Translations under genes and position numbers: made by a program
Shown: positions 16,551 through 25,526 of the stretch, in pieces
How the letters are laid out: each line of letters starts with the position of its first letter
How positions within the stretch are numbered: the stretch's first letter is position 1
Source of the DNA: Geothermobacter hydrogeniphilus
GTDB taxonomy: Bacteria > Desulfobacterota > Desulfuromonadia > Desulfuromonadales > Geothermobacteraceae
Length of the DNA stretch: 64,000 nt
Assembly: GCF_002898515.1 (NCBI RefSeq)
Contig: NZ_PPFX01000002.1
Location: forward strand, 1-64,000
Direction: 5' to 3'
Notes under the pieces: model-generated
Told to the model about the DNA's origin: nothing
Databases searched by the model: none
What the model saw: only the letters and a program-made list of their open reading frames with translations

Positions 16551-17304
16551 TTATTGACCCGAGCGAACCGTCCCCACCTTGGGAAGCAGTGCGAAAGTCA
16601 GTGTGACCGCAGCCCGTACCTGCAGATCATCCGGGGCAATAATCGGAGGTGCCGCCTCGGCTGACATGCTTCTGACCATGACGGCACCGGGCAAGGGACG
16701 GACCGGTGGACCGTCCTGCGAGCTGATCGTCAGTTGCCTGATCGCGCCAAGTCGCATCCCCGCCGCCGCGGCGTTCTCGGCATCCTCCCGACCATGGGCC
16801 ACCGCCTCGGCGATTGCCTGCTGCCGATATTTGCGCGGGTCGGAGAGACCGAAACGCAACTGGCCGATCTCATCGGCGCCGGCCTGGCGGGCCGCTTCGA
16901 TCAGGGCACCGATCAGCGGCAACCTGACGGTTTTGATATTGAGACTGTTCTGCACGCTGTAACCGACGATCTCGGGACGCCAATCTCGCGGCGCGGTGCG
17001 CGGTCGGGATGACCAGCGCGGCTGCAACCGGAACTGCCCGGTGCTGTACTCCCCTTTTGTTGAGTCCGACACGGATCAAAGCCTTTTCAACCTGCCGCAT
17101 GGCACGGCTGTTTTTCTCCAGCGCCGAGCCGGCGTCACGATCTTCACTGATAACCCCGACACTGAACCGAACCTGGTCGGCAGCAACCTGCAGCAACGCA
17201 TCGCCCTGCACCACCAGCTTCGCGCGCTGCGGATCGTCAGGTTTGTCAACAGCCCAGCAGGTCAACGGAACCGATACCATCAGCAAAATAAGCAGTTTTT
17301 TCAT
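16551..17304 (-). pseudogene. SIMPL (DUF541) domain protein, frameshifted
   Basis: The N-terminal part (signal peptide MKKLLILLMVSVPLTCWA, then KLVVQGDALLQVAADQVRFS) and the C-terminal part (WRPEIVGYSVQNSLNIKTV ... AQSRFGLSD-like) together make one SIMPL/DUF541 periplasmic protein of about 250 residues. They lie in different frames. The break falls near 17050-17060, in the minus-strand stretch AACAAAAGGGGAG. Removing one A gives a smooth NKGEYSTGQF join. AAGGAGG precedes the ATG at 17304. Either the gene is broken or the run was miscalled; both halves otherwise look well conserved, with no further stops. SIMPL proteins are periplasmic or outer-membrane proteins of poorly defined function. Confidence 0.75.
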
Positions 17305-17506
17305 CTTTACCTCCTTTCTGCCTGAATCAGCATATCATCTGGCCCGGCAAGTTCAGCACCACCCGGCATTGCCAATCAGTTAACAACGCTTGACTATGGT
17401 TATTATGCCCGCTCCCCGCCCGAATACAGGGAGCAATCATCACTCCGGCACAATTAGATAAAATATTGTTTGTTTTTTCTTGCCCGAACAAAATAACCGG
17501 GGCACC

Positions 17507-18472
17507 ATGAAAATTATGACGGAATCATCCCTCAACAAAATCCTGCCGAAACAGCACTACCTGCAGCTGCGCCTGCTCGACCGGGTGCTGGAAAACCCGG
17601 GCGACCGGTTTCCTCTCGGCGAGGAGGCCGCCCGCACCTACGGCGTCAACATCAACACCGCCCGCAAAGCCTTCGCCCTGCTGGCCGCCGAAGGCGTCAT
17701 CGAACGCCGGCGCAAGGCCGGCAGCAGGGTTCTGCGTCAACCCGGAGAGGAACAGGCCGCGACCTATCGTCGCGCCAAAGACCAGATGTTCTCCCTGCTG
17801 CGTGACCTGGAACTGAGCGGATTCAGCGCCCTGGAAATGATTGCCATGGCGGTCAGCGCCCTGGAAGAGATCGGCCATCGGATTCCGCGCGTGGTCTACA
17901 CGGAACTCGATTTTTACGAATTGCTGCTCGGTCGCCGGGAACTGGAACTGGCTCTCGGACTTCCGGTCCAACCCAGACACCTGGAAGAAGTGGAGCGCCT
18001 GCTGCAATGCGGCGCGCTGCAGGCCGACCTGGTGATCACGACCTTTTTTTGCGAAAATCGCCTGCGCGAAAGCTGCGAACAGCAGGGCGTTCCGCTGGTT
18101 CCGTTGCGGATCACCCCGCCGCTGGAACAACTGCTCAACTTCCCGCTGCTGCCGCGGGACACACAGATCACCATGGTGGTCATCTCCCCGCAGATCCGCC
18201 ATCGCGTCGATGAATTCTACCCCCACATCGGCAGGGACTTTCCCGGCTTTAGCGTCCTGACCCTGGAAGAAGCCAGGCAGCAGCCCCGGCGCCTGCAACA
18301 AAGCCGCATCCTGCTGACCCAGAAACTGATCCTGGAAGAAAACAGAGACCTGTTCCGAACCATCCCGCGCATCATCAGCTACAACCGCTTTCAGGACGAC
18401 GAAGGGCTCGACTACATACGCGAAATCCTGAACAGGACGGACACAACGGAGGGAGACGAATGCTCACCATAG
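17507..18472 (+). CDS. GntR-like winged-helix regulator of the hydantoinase/TRAP operon
   Basis: This 321-residue regulator has a GntR-type winged helix-turn-helix at about 10-80 (FPLGEEAARTYGVNINTARKAFALLAAEGV). A ligand-binding or dimerisation region of about 230 residues follows, which does not match the classic FadR, HutC or MocR tails that I know. It overlaps hyuA by 13 bases, so it is co-transcribed with the catabolic genes and is probably their substrate-responsive regulator. I choose the ATG at 17507, with CGGGGCACC just upstream; an earlier TTG is possible. Confidence 0.8.
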   Translation: MKIMTESSLNKILPKQHYLQLRLLDRVLENPGDRFPLGEEAARTYGVNINTARKAFALLAAEGVIERRRKAGSRVLRQPGEEQAATYRRAKDQMFSLLRDLELSGFSALEMIAMAVSALEEIGHRIPRVVYTELDFYELLLGRRELELALGLPVQPRHLEEVERLLQCGALQADLVITTFFCENRLRESCEQQGVPLVPLRITPPLEQLLNFPLLPRDTQITMVVISPQIRHRVDEFYPHIGRDFPGFSVLTLEEARQQPRRLQQSRILLTQKLILEENRDLFRTIPRIISYNRFQDDEGLDYIREILNRTDTTEGDECSP

Positions 18473-20445
18473 GCGTCGATACCGGCGGCACCTTTACCGA
18501 TTTCATCTGGCGCAAAGGCGATCAGTGGGGAGAATACAAACTCCTTTCGACGCCGCGCAACCCGGCCGAGGCGGTTTTGGCGGGACTGCGGCACATCGCC
18601 GGAGAAAAAGCCGTTGACCTGGTTCATGGTTCAACCGTGGCGACCAACGCCATCCTGGAGAAAAAGGGAGCGCTCACCGCCCTGGTCAGCAACCGGGGGT
18701 TCGAGGATGTCATCGAGATCGGTCGTCAGAACCGGCCCCGACTGTATGATCTGGCCTGCCGCCGCAACCCGCCGCTGGTTCCGGGCGGACTGCGTTTCGG
18801 TCTTCCCGGGCGCATCGACAACACCGGGCAGGAGCTGGAACCGCTGTCGGATGAAGACCTCGCCGCCCTGGGCGAAAAGCTGCGTGGCGCCCAGGTTGAA
18901 TCGATTGCCGTCTGCCTGCTCTTCTCCTTCGCCAATCCCCACCATGAGCTGCAGGTGCAAAAGGCCCTGGAGCCGCTCGGCATTCCGGTCTCCCTTTCTC
19001 ATCAGACCCTGTCCGAATTCCGCGAGTACGAACGGGCCTCGACCACCGTCATCAACGCCTACGTCTCGCCGAAAATGCGCCGTTACCTGACCTTCCTGAG
19101 TGAACAGATCGGCAGCAGCCGTTTTCGCATCATGCAGAGCAACGGCGGCAGCATCTCGGCCGCGACCGCCATGCTGGAATCGGTGCGCACCATCCTCTCC
19201 GGGCCCGCGGGGGGAGCCGTCGGGGCGCTGGAGATCGGCCGCCAGTCCGGCTTCGAAAAACTGATCACCTTCGACATGGGCGGCACCTCCACCGATGTCT
19301 GCCTGATCGACGGCCAACTGCCGCTGACCACCGAGGCGCAGATCGCCGACTACCCGGTCAAGGTGCCGATGATCGACATCCATACCGTCGGCGCCGGCGG
19401 AGGTTCTCTGGCGACAATCGACACCGGCGGCTCGCTGCAGGTCGGCCCGGAGAGCGCCGGGGCCGATCCCGGTCCCATCTGCTACGGCAGGGGGACAGGC
19501 ATCACTGTCACCGATGCCAACCTCTACCTCGGACGCATGGTCGCCGATCACTTTCTCGGCGGCGGCATGCAGCTGCAGACCGAGCGCCTTCAGGAACCGT
19601 TCCGGCACCTGGCGAAACAGCTCGGAATCGGCACCCGCGAACTGGCCGAAGGCATCCTGGACATCGCCAACACCACCATGGAGCGCGCAATCAAGGTGAT
19701 TTCCGTGGAACGGGGCTTTGATCCGCGCGAATTCACCCTCTTCTCCTTCGGCGGCGCCGGCGGCATGCACGCCGCCTTCCTCGCCCGCCTGCTGCAGATC
19801 CCGCGAGTCCTTATCCCGCGCAATCCCGGCATCCTCTCGGCCTGCGGCATGCTGATGGCGGACGTCATCAAGGATTACTCACAGACGATTATGCGTCCCG
19901 CCGACGGACTCAATCCGAACGAAGCCGAACAACTGTTTCAGCCGCTCGAACGGCGCGGCGAGGAGGAACTGGCCGCGGAAGGGGTTGCTGCCGGGCGGAC
20001 CGTCCATCAGCGCTACCTCGACATGCGCTACCGGGGACAGTCTTTCGAGCTGATGGTTCCCTTCAGCGAAGACTTCGTCGCCGCCTTCCACCGCCTGCAT
20101 GAGAAAACCTACGGCTACGCCAATCCCGACAAGCAGGTCGAAGTGGTCAATGTCCGGCTGCGTTCCCTCGGCCGACCACGACAGCAAAGTCTGCCGGAGA
20201 TCGATGCTGGCGACGCGCAGCCGAGACCGGAGGCGAGCCTCGACACCCGCCAGGTGGTCTTCGACAGGGTCGAGGCAGCAACCAACATCATTGACCGCGA
20301 AAAGCTGCGAGCCGGCAACCGCATCACCGGTCCCTGCATCATCATTGAATATTCCTCGACCATCGTCGTGCCACCCTTCGCGGTGGCGACAGTGGATAAA
20401 TTCGGGAATCTGCTGCTGGAGATTGAAGATCAGAAGAGCGACTAA
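18460..20445 (+). CDS. hyuA: HyuA: hydantoinase/oxoprolinase family, subunit A
   Basis: The 661-residue protein of the N-methylhydantoinase A / 5-oxoprolinase family has an actin-like ATPase fold. It opens with the phosphate-1 motif (IGVDTGGTFTDFIW). Further landmarks are VHGSTVATNAILEKKGA, the second phosphate motif FDMGGTSTDVCLI and the HTVGAGGGSLATID loop. The family couples ATP hydrolysis to ring opening of hydantoins or 5-oxoproline; acetone carboxylase subunits are distant, longer relatives. It should assemble with HyuB. The ATG overlaps the regulator gene and has GGGAG upstream. The precise substrate is not readable from sequence. Confidence 0.9.
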   Translation: MLTIGVDTGGTFTDFIWRKGDQWGEYKLLSTPRNPAEAVLAGLRHIAGEKAVDLVHGSTVATNAILEKKGALTALVSNRGFEDVIEIGRQNRPRLYDLACRRNPPLVPGGLRFGLPGRIDNTGQELEPLSDEDLAALGEKLRGAQVESIAVCLLFSFANPHHELQVQKALEPLGIPVSLSHQTLSEFREYERASTTVINAYVSPKMRRYLTFLSEQIGSSRFRIMQSNGGSISAATAMLESVRTILSGPAGGAVGALEIGRQSGFEKLITFDMGGTSTDVCLIDGQLPLTTEAQIADYPVKVPMIDIHTVGAGGGSLATIDTGGSLQVGPESAGADPGPICYGRGTGITVTDANLYLGRMVADHFLGGGMQLQTERLQEPFRHLAKQLGIGTRELAEGILDIANTTMERAIKVISVERGFDPREFTLFSFGGAGGMHAAFLARLLQIPRVLIPRNPGILSACGMLMADVIKDYSQTIMRPADGLNPNEAEQLFQPLERRGEEELAAEGVAAGRTVHQRYLDMRYRGQSFELMVPFSEDFVAAFHRLHEKTYGYANPDKQVEVVNVRLRSLGRPRQQSLPEIDAGDAQPRPEASLDTRQVVFDRVEAATNIIDREKLRAGNRITGPCIIIEYSSTIVVPPFAVATVDKFGNLLLEIEDQKSD

Positions 20446-20448
20446 AGG

Positions 20449-20540
20449 CGAAAGACCAAGGGCCAAAGGTGAGATCCGAACTGCCTCCGCATTCAAGCTT
20501 TTCCCCTCAGCCTTTAGCCCTTGGCCCTTAGCCGCCTTTT
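20449..20540. repeat. Palindrome in the hyuA-hyuB gap
   Basis: GGCGAAAGACCAAGGGCC and downstream GGCCCTTAGCCGCC, with AAAGGTGAG against CTCAGCCTTT inside, form an imperfect hairpin of about 90 bases. It fills the only long gap between these two otherwise coupled genes. Confidence 0.65.
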
Positions 20541-20559
20541 ATATCCAAAGGACAACACA

Positions 20560-22122
20560 ATGCGTATCAACCCCATATTGCTGCAGGTCTTCAAAAACCG
20601 CTTCGCCGCCATCGCCGAGGAAATGGGAGTGACCCTCGGCCGGACCGCGTTCTCCCCCAACATCAAGGAGCGGCGCGACTATTCCTGCGCCCTGTTCGAC
20701 CGCAAAGGGGACATGATCGCCCAGGCCGCCCACATCCCGGTTCACCTCGGTTCGATGCCGCTCTCGGTCAAGGCGGCGATCGAGGCCGTCGAGATGACCC
20801 CGGGCGACATGGTGATGCTCAACAACCCGTTCTGCGGCGGCACCCATCTGCCAGACATCACCCTGGTGGCGCCGGTCTTCATTGCCGGAGAAACGGCCTT
20901 CTACATCGCCAACCGCGCCCATCACGCCGATGTCGGCGGCATGACCTCCGGTTCAATGCCGCTCTCCACCTCCCTGTTCCAGGAAGGGATGATCATTTCG
21001 CCGACCAAACTGGTGGAGGCCGGCGAGATCGACCGCAAGCTGCTCGATCTGCTGCTCACCAACATCCGCACCCCGGTGGAACGGGAAGGAGATTTCGCCG
21101 CCCAGATCATGGCCAACCGTATCGGTCAAAAACGGCTTGAGGAACTGGTCGCCAAGTACGATCTGGCCACGGTGGAACGTTACGCCGAAAATCTCAATGA
21201 CTATTCCGAACGGTTCATGCGGGCCGCCATTGCCGCTATCCCCGACGGCAGTTACACCTTCAGCGACCAGCTCGACAGTGACGGCATCAGCGAAACGCCG
21301 GTCACTATCGACTGCCTCCTGAATATTTCCGGGGATGACGCCCGCATCGACTTTTCAGCAAGCGATCCCCAGGTCGCCGGCAGCGTCAACGCCGTCCATG
21401 CCATCACCCTGTCGGCGGTGCTTTACGTCTTCCGCTGCCTGATCCAGGCTGACGTGCCGACCAACGCCGGCTGCGGTCGCCCGCTGTCGGTCATCACCCG
21501 TCCGGGGACGGTGGTCGACGCCCGTTTCCCGGCGGCGGTTGCCGGCGGCAACGTCGAAACATCGCAGCGGATTGTCGACGTGGTGCTCGGCGCCCTCGCT
21601 CAGGCGCTGCCGGAAAAGATTCCGGCAGCCAGCCAGGGGACCATGAACAACACCACCATCGGCGGCCTTGATCCCCGCAGCGGCATGCCCTTCGCCTACT
21701 ACGAAACCCTCGCCGGAGGCCATGGCGCCGGCCCCGCGGCCAGCGGCGAATCGGCCATGCACGCCCACATGACCAATACCCTCAACACCCCGGTCGAGGC
21801 GCTCGAATACGCCTATCCGTTTCGCGTCACCGAATATTCGATCCGGCGCGGCAGTGGCGGCCGCGGACGCTTCAACGGCGGCGACGGCCTGGTGCGGGAA
21901 ATCGAACTGCTCGCCGACGCCGAGGTGACCATGCTCAGTGAACGACGCATCCATCCTCCTTACGGTCTTCAGGGAGGAGAAGACGGGCAGACCGGTCGCA
22001 ACCGGGTGATTCATGCCGACGGATTCCGCGGGATGCCGGGTAAATTCAGCGCCCGGCTCAAAACCGGCGACCGGCTGCGGGTGGAAACGCCCGGCGGGGG
22101 AGGATGGGGAAAGATGACATAG
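20560..22122 (+). CDS. hyuB: HyuB: hydantoinase/oxoprolinase family, subunit B
   Basis: This 520-residue N-methylhydantoinase B / oxoprolinase subunit has family landmarks at the N-terminus (LGRTAFSPNIKERRDYSCA), then PGDMVMLNNPFCGGTHLPD and AHHADVGGMTSGSMP, whose His and Asp residues are typical of the presumed metal or active site. It ends with ETPGGGGWG, the canonical C-terminus of the family. AAAGGA precedes the ATG at 20560. It acts with HyuA in the cytoplasm on the compound presumably imported by the downstream TRAP system. Confidence 0.9.
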   Translation: MRINPILLQVFKNRFAAIAEEMGVTLGRTAFSPNIKERRDYSCALFDRKGDMIAQAAHIPVHLGSMPLSVKAAIEAVEMTPGDMVMLNNPFCGGTHLPDITLVAPVFIAGETAFYIANRAHHADVGGMTSGSMPLSTSLFQEGMIISPTKLVEAGEIDRKLLDLLLTNIRTPVEREGDFAAQIMANRIGQKRLEELVAKYDLATVERYAENLNDYSERFMRAAIAAIPDGSYTFSDQLDSDGISETPVTIDCLLNISGDDARIDFSASDPQVAGSVNAVHAITLSAVLYVFRCLIQADVPTNAGCGRPLSVITRPGTVVDARFPAAVAGGNVETSQRIVDVVLGALAQALPEKIPAASQGTMNNTTIGGLDPRSGMPFAYYETLAGGHGAGPAASGESAMHAHMTNTLNTPVEALEYAYPFRVTEYSIRRGSGGRGRFNGGDGLVREIELLADAEVTMLSERRIHPPYGLQGGEDGQTGRNRVIHADGFRGMPGKFSARLKTGDRLRVETPGGGGWGKMT

Positions 22123-22151
22123 GGCGCTGGTTAAAAACAGCTTACCTGTTA

Positions 22152-22224
22152 CCTGAATCAGTGGGTTCCTGCCGGATGAAGAGTGCATTGTGCTGTTCGC
22201 CGGTATTGGGCTCGCTGATTCAGG
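22152..22224. mobile_element. MITE-like element, internally deleted copy (73 bp)
   Basis: It has the same ends as the 162-bp elements (CCTGAATCAGTGGGTTCCTG ... GGGCTCGCTGATTCAGG) but only 73 bases in total, with a different or deleted centre. It lies between hyuB and the TRAP binding-protein gene. Confidence 0.75.
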
Positions 22225-22311
22225 CATGACCACTGCGCCGGCGTGCCGGCATTCATTGACGTCCGCCCGCCCCTTCCCGGGGGCCGGCGGCCCAACCAAA
22301 GGAGTGAAGTG

Positions 22312-23283
22312 ATGAAAAGGTTCATGCTCGTCCTGTTGTGCCTGTTGCCGGCCTCCCCGGCCTTTGCCGGCGGCCCGGTCAAGCTCGACCTCAACGCCAC
22401 CTACGGCGCCACCAGCTTCCATACCCAGGGAGCGATGGCCTTTGCCGAGCAGGTAAAGAAGTACTCCAACGGCAGCGTTGACATCACCGTTCATCCGGGC
22501 GGCAGTCTCGGCTTCAAGGGCGCCGAACTGCTCAAGGTGGTCAAGGATGGCCAGGTGCCGATGTCCGACATCCTGATGGGGGTGGTCGCCGGCAGCGAGA
22601 AGGTCTTCGGTATCAGCTCCCTGCCGCGCCTGGTCGGCGACTTCAAGCAGGCGCGCGAGCTTTACGACGCCAGCAGGCCGCTCTACGAAAAGGCCGCCGC
22701 CAAATGGAACCAGAAATTTCTCTACGCCGCCCCCTGGCCGCCGAGCGGGCTGGTCACCAAGGGCGCCGTCAACAGCGTGGCCGACCTGAAAAACCTCAAG
22801 ACCCGCACCTACGACAAGAACGGCGCCAACTTCCTCCGTTCTCTCGGCGGCTCGCCGGTCTCCCTCCCCTGGGGGGAAGTCTATTCGTCGCTGCGCACCG
22901 GCATGATCGACTCGGTGCTGACCTCGGCCGAATCGGCCAAGAACGGCAAGTTCTGGGAGGTTCTCGACCACTTCAAGGACATCAATTACGCCTTCCCGCT
23001 CAACATGGTCACCATCAACCTCGACTACTGGAAGGCCCTGGACAAGGACCAGCAGCAGGCGATGCTGAAAGCCGCCGCGGAGACCGAAAACAACCAGTGG
23101 GCCAATTCAGAATCGCGTACGGTTGAGGCTCTCAAGGTCATTCAGCAGCACAAGATCGCCGTCAGCAAGGCCGATGCGGCCCTCAACAAGGCCCTGGACG
23201 CCGCGGCGGCGAAGATCATCGCCGACTTCCGCAAGGGGCTGAAACCCTCCGCCCAGGCGGTTCTCGACCGCTTCGCCAGGTGA
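22312..23283 (+). CDS. TRAP transporter substrate-binding protein (DctP family)
   Basis: The 323-residue periplasmic binding protein has a signal peptide at 1-19 (ending PAFA). The DctP fold shows the typical hinge segment (LKNLKTRTYDKNGANFLRS) and SLPWGEVYSSLRTGMIDSVL, where the conserved Arg of TRAP receptors that pairs with a ligand carboxylate would sit. AAAGGAG lies eight bases before the ATG. It is the first gene of the TRAP trio. Position after hyuAB suggests a hydantoin, oxoproline or related carboxylated ligand, which is inference. Confidence 0.88.
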   Translation: MKRFMLVLLCLLPASPAFAGGPVKLDLNATYGATSFHTQGAMAFAEQVKKYSNGSVDITVHPGGSLGFKGAELLKVVKDGQVPMSDILMGVVAGSEKVFGISSLPRLVGDFKQARELYDASRPLYEKAAAKWNQKFLYAAPWPPSGLVTKGAVNSVADLKNLKTRTYDKNGANFLRSLGGSPVSLPWGEVYSSLRTGMIDSVLTSAESAKNGKFWEVLDHFKDINYAFPLNMVTINLDYWKALDKDQQQAMLKAAAETENNQWANSESRTVEALKVIQQHKIAVSKADAALNKALDAAAAKIIADFRKGLKPSAQAVLDRFAR

Positions 23284-23774
23284 TTGACAGGCTTCTGCGG
23301 TGGATAGACGGGTGCAGCAGAATCGGCGCCTGTCTATCCGCCCTCTGCATGCTGCTGATCGTCGGCCTGGTCACGACCGAGGTGGCTCTGCGCACTCTGG
23401 CCGGTCGTTCAACCCTGATCGCCGATGAGTACAGCGGTTACCTGATGGTGGCCACGGTGCTGTTCGGCCTTGCCCACACCCTGGCGTCGGGCGGCCACAT
23501 CCGCATCACCATCCTCACCGGACGTCTGCCGGAAAACCCGCGCCGCGGGTTCGAATCCCTGACCGCTCTGCTCGCCCTGCTGCTCTGCCTCTACCTTTTC
23601 CACCACGCCTACGCCATGGTCTACGATACCTGGAGCCTCGGCATGACCGCCGACTCGATCGCCGAAACGCCGCTCTGGATCCCGCAGCTGTCCCTGCTGG
23701 CGGGGCTGGCCCTGCTCTGCCTGCAACTGCTGGCCGAAATGCTGAGGAGGCTGCCATTTTTACCGACCCGCTGA
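23280..23774 (+). CDS. TRAP transporter small permease (DctQ family)
   Basis: The 164-residue inner-membrane protein has four predicted helices and the DctQ-like start (MIDRLLRWIDGCSRIGACLS), with RTLAGRSTLIADEYSGYLMV in the second segment. GTG start, overlapping the binding-protein stop by four bases. It partners with the large permease encoded next. Confidence 0.86.
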   Translation: MIDRLLRWIDGCSRIGACLSALCMLLIVGLVTTEVALRTLAGRSTLIADEYSGYLMVATVLFGLAHTLASGGHIRITILTGRLPENPRRGFESLTALLALLLCLYLFHHAYAMVYDTWSLGMTADSIAETPLWIPQLSLLAGLALLCLQLLAEMLRRLPFLPTR

Positions 23775-25090
23775 TATTGACCCTGGTCCTGTTCGGGGTG
23801 CTGCTGCTCTGTCTGCTGGCCGGATTGTGGATCGGCTTTTCCCTGTTCACGGTGGGCATTGCCGGGATGCTGCTCCACCAGGTCAACCTGCCGCCGACCA
23901 TCTCGATCTTCGATAAAATCGGCGGGCTGATGGCCAACTCGGTCTGGAACAGCCTCAATTCCTGGTCGCTGACCGCCCTGCCGCTCTTCATCCTGATGGG
24001 GGAGATCCTGTTCCGCACCGCCGTCTCCACCCGACTGCTGAACGGTCTGCTGCCCTGGCTCGGCTGGATCCCCGGCCGGCTGCTGCACATCAACGTCGTC
24101 GCCTGCTCGTTGTTCGCGGCGGTCTCCGGATCGAGCGCCGCCACCACCGCCACGGTCGGCAAAATTACCCTCGACGAACTCTCGAAGCGCGGCTACGACC
24201 GTTCCCTGGCGATCGGTTCGCTGGCCGGTGCCGGGACTCTCGGCTTCCTCATCCCACCGAGCCTGATCATGATTATTTACGGGGTGCTGTCGGATACCTC
24301 GATCGGCAAGCTGTTCATCGGCGGGGTGATTCCGGGACTGGTGCTGGCGGGATTCTACTCACTCTACATCGCCGGCCGGGCCCTGCTCAACCCGCAGGTG
24401 GTGCCGGGCCACAAGGAACGCTTCAACAGCCGCGACCGGCTGGCCTCCCTCGGCGACCTGGCGCCGGTCCTGCTGCTGGTCTTCGTCGTCCTCGGCGGCA
24501 TCTATTTCGGCTTCACCACCCCGACCGAGGCGGCGGTCATCGGTGTCCTCGGCTCGCTGCTGCTGGCGCTGGCCTACCGCAACCTCACCTGGGACAATTT
24601 TCGCCAATCACTGCTGCAGGCGGTGCGCACCACCGGGATGATCTGCCTGATCATCGCCGGGGCGGCCTTCCTGTCGCAGGTGGTCGGCTTCGTCGGTATC
24701 GCCCGCGGCATCAGCCAGGCGATCGCCGCCATGCAGCTCTCTCCCTACACCCTGCTGCTGGTTCTGGGATTGATGTACCTGGTTCTGGGAATGATCCTTG
24801 ACGGCATCTCGATCGTCGTCATGACCCTGCCGATCGTCTTACCGATCGTGGTCCAGGCCGGGTTTTCGCCGCTCTGGTTCGGGATTTTCCTGGTCATCAT
24901 GGTGGAGTTGTCGCAGATCACGCCGCCGGTCGGTTTCAGCCTGTTCGTCATCCAGGGCATCGCCGCGGAGCCGGTTGCCGCCATCCTCAAGGCAACCCTG
25001 CCCTTCTTCCTGATCATGATCGGCATGGTGATACTGCTGGCCCTCTTCCCCGAGATAGTGCTCTACCTCCCGGAGAAGATGATACCCTGA
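23756..25090 (+). CDS. TRAP transporter large permease (DctM family)
   Basis: This is a 444-residue permease with about 12 hydrophobic segments and the DctM landmarks VSGSSAATTATVGKITLDEL and AGTLGFLIPPSLIMIIYGVL. The frame has no ATG or GTG at the expected place. GAGGAGG (23744-23750) sits five bases before an ATT at 23756 that starts IFTDPLILTLVLFG, a good DctM N-terminus; the TTG at 23777 has no Shine-Dalgarno. I therefore take ATT as the probable start. The stop TGA lies inside the left inverted repeat of a MITE-like element, so the original C-terminus may have been replaced. Confidence 0.85.
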   Translation: MFTDPLILTLVLFGVLLLCLLAGLWIGFSLFTVGIAGMLLHQVNLPPTISIFDKIGGLMANSVWNSLNSWSLTALPLFILMGEILFRTAVSTRLLNGLLPWLGWIPGRLLHINVVACSLFAAVSGSSAATTATVGKITLDELSKRGYDRSLAIGSLAGAGTLGFLIPPSLIMIIYGVLSDTSIGKLFIGGVIPGLVLAGFYSLYIAGRALLNPQVVPGHKERFNSRDRLASLGDLAPVLLLVFVVLGGIYFGFTTPTEAAVIGVLGSLLLALAYRNLTWDNFRQSLLQAVRTTGMICLIIAGAAFLSQVVGFVGIARGISQAIAAMQLSPYTLLLVLGLMYLVLGMILDGISIVVMTLPIVLPIVVQAGFSPLWFGIFLVIMVELSQITPPVGFSLFVIQGIAAEPVAAILKATLPFFLIMIGMVILLALFPEIVLYLPEKMIP

Positions 25091-25247
25091 ATCAGTGAGT
25101 TTCTGTTGGATGGAGAGTACAAGTGCTTGGTCTGAATGAGATTTTCAAAAATCTGAAGCGTACCCACAGGTTCGCTGGTGATTTTTGGGAAGCTCAGGCA
25201 GAGCAATGACTTGGGCTATCCGCCGACAAGGGGCTCACTGATTCAGG
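25086..25247. mobile_element. MITE-like element, copy 2 (162 bp)
   Basis: It has the same 15-base inverted-repeat ends and the same length as the copy at 16290-16451, with scattered substitutions (for example TTTCTG for TTCCTG). The left end CCTGA overlaps the stop codon of the TRAP large permease. Confidence 0.88.
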
Positions 25248-25256
25248 GATTCATTA

Positions 25257-25404
25257 GCAGGCTGATGAAAAACGCCCATCTGCTGTGTTATCCTTCCCCC
25301 GCGTCAACGACGTACCTTCCGGTACGCCTTATTCCGCGGGGGTACGGACGCCTTGCAGCTGGACATTTTTGCTCAACCTGAAGAACATGACTTTTTCAAC
25401 CCTG
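25257..25404. repeat. Dispersed palindromic repeat, family B, copy 1
   Basis: The ends are inverted (CAGGCTGATGAAAAACG against GACTTTTTCAACCCTG). The centre contains CGACGTACCTTCCGGTACG, and on the other strand the phrase GCAAGGCGT...AACACAGCAGATG. Related phrases occur near 42232-42335 and 63513-63690. No gene lies in this stretch. Confidence 0.65.
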
Positions 25405-25443
25405 GCAGGGCAGGCGCTCGGCTCTCGGCCTCTGGCACTGGGT

Positions 25444-25482
25444 AAAAAAAGGCTGCACCCCCGATTTGGAAGGGGTACAGCC
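25444..25482 (-). terminator. Intrinsic terminator for the 569-residue gene
   Basis: On the minus strand GGCTGTACCCCTT pairs with GGGGTGCAGCC and is followed by seven T (AAAAAAA at 25444-25450 on the plus strand). It lies 45 bases after the stop. Confidence 0.85.
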
Positions 25483-25526
25483 TTGACTTTTTATCTGACC
25501 TGGAGCCTTAAAACCTGCCTGCCGCC

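Noticed and set aside
17040-17065. Programmed +1 frameshift in the SIMPL gene
   Set aside because: No classic slippery stop or stimulatory structure is visible; a simple indel or miscalled base explains it better.
21355-22971. 538-codon open frame antisense to hyuB and the TRAP binding-protein gene
   Set aside because: It spans two real genes and an intervening MITE on the other strand, with no family features.
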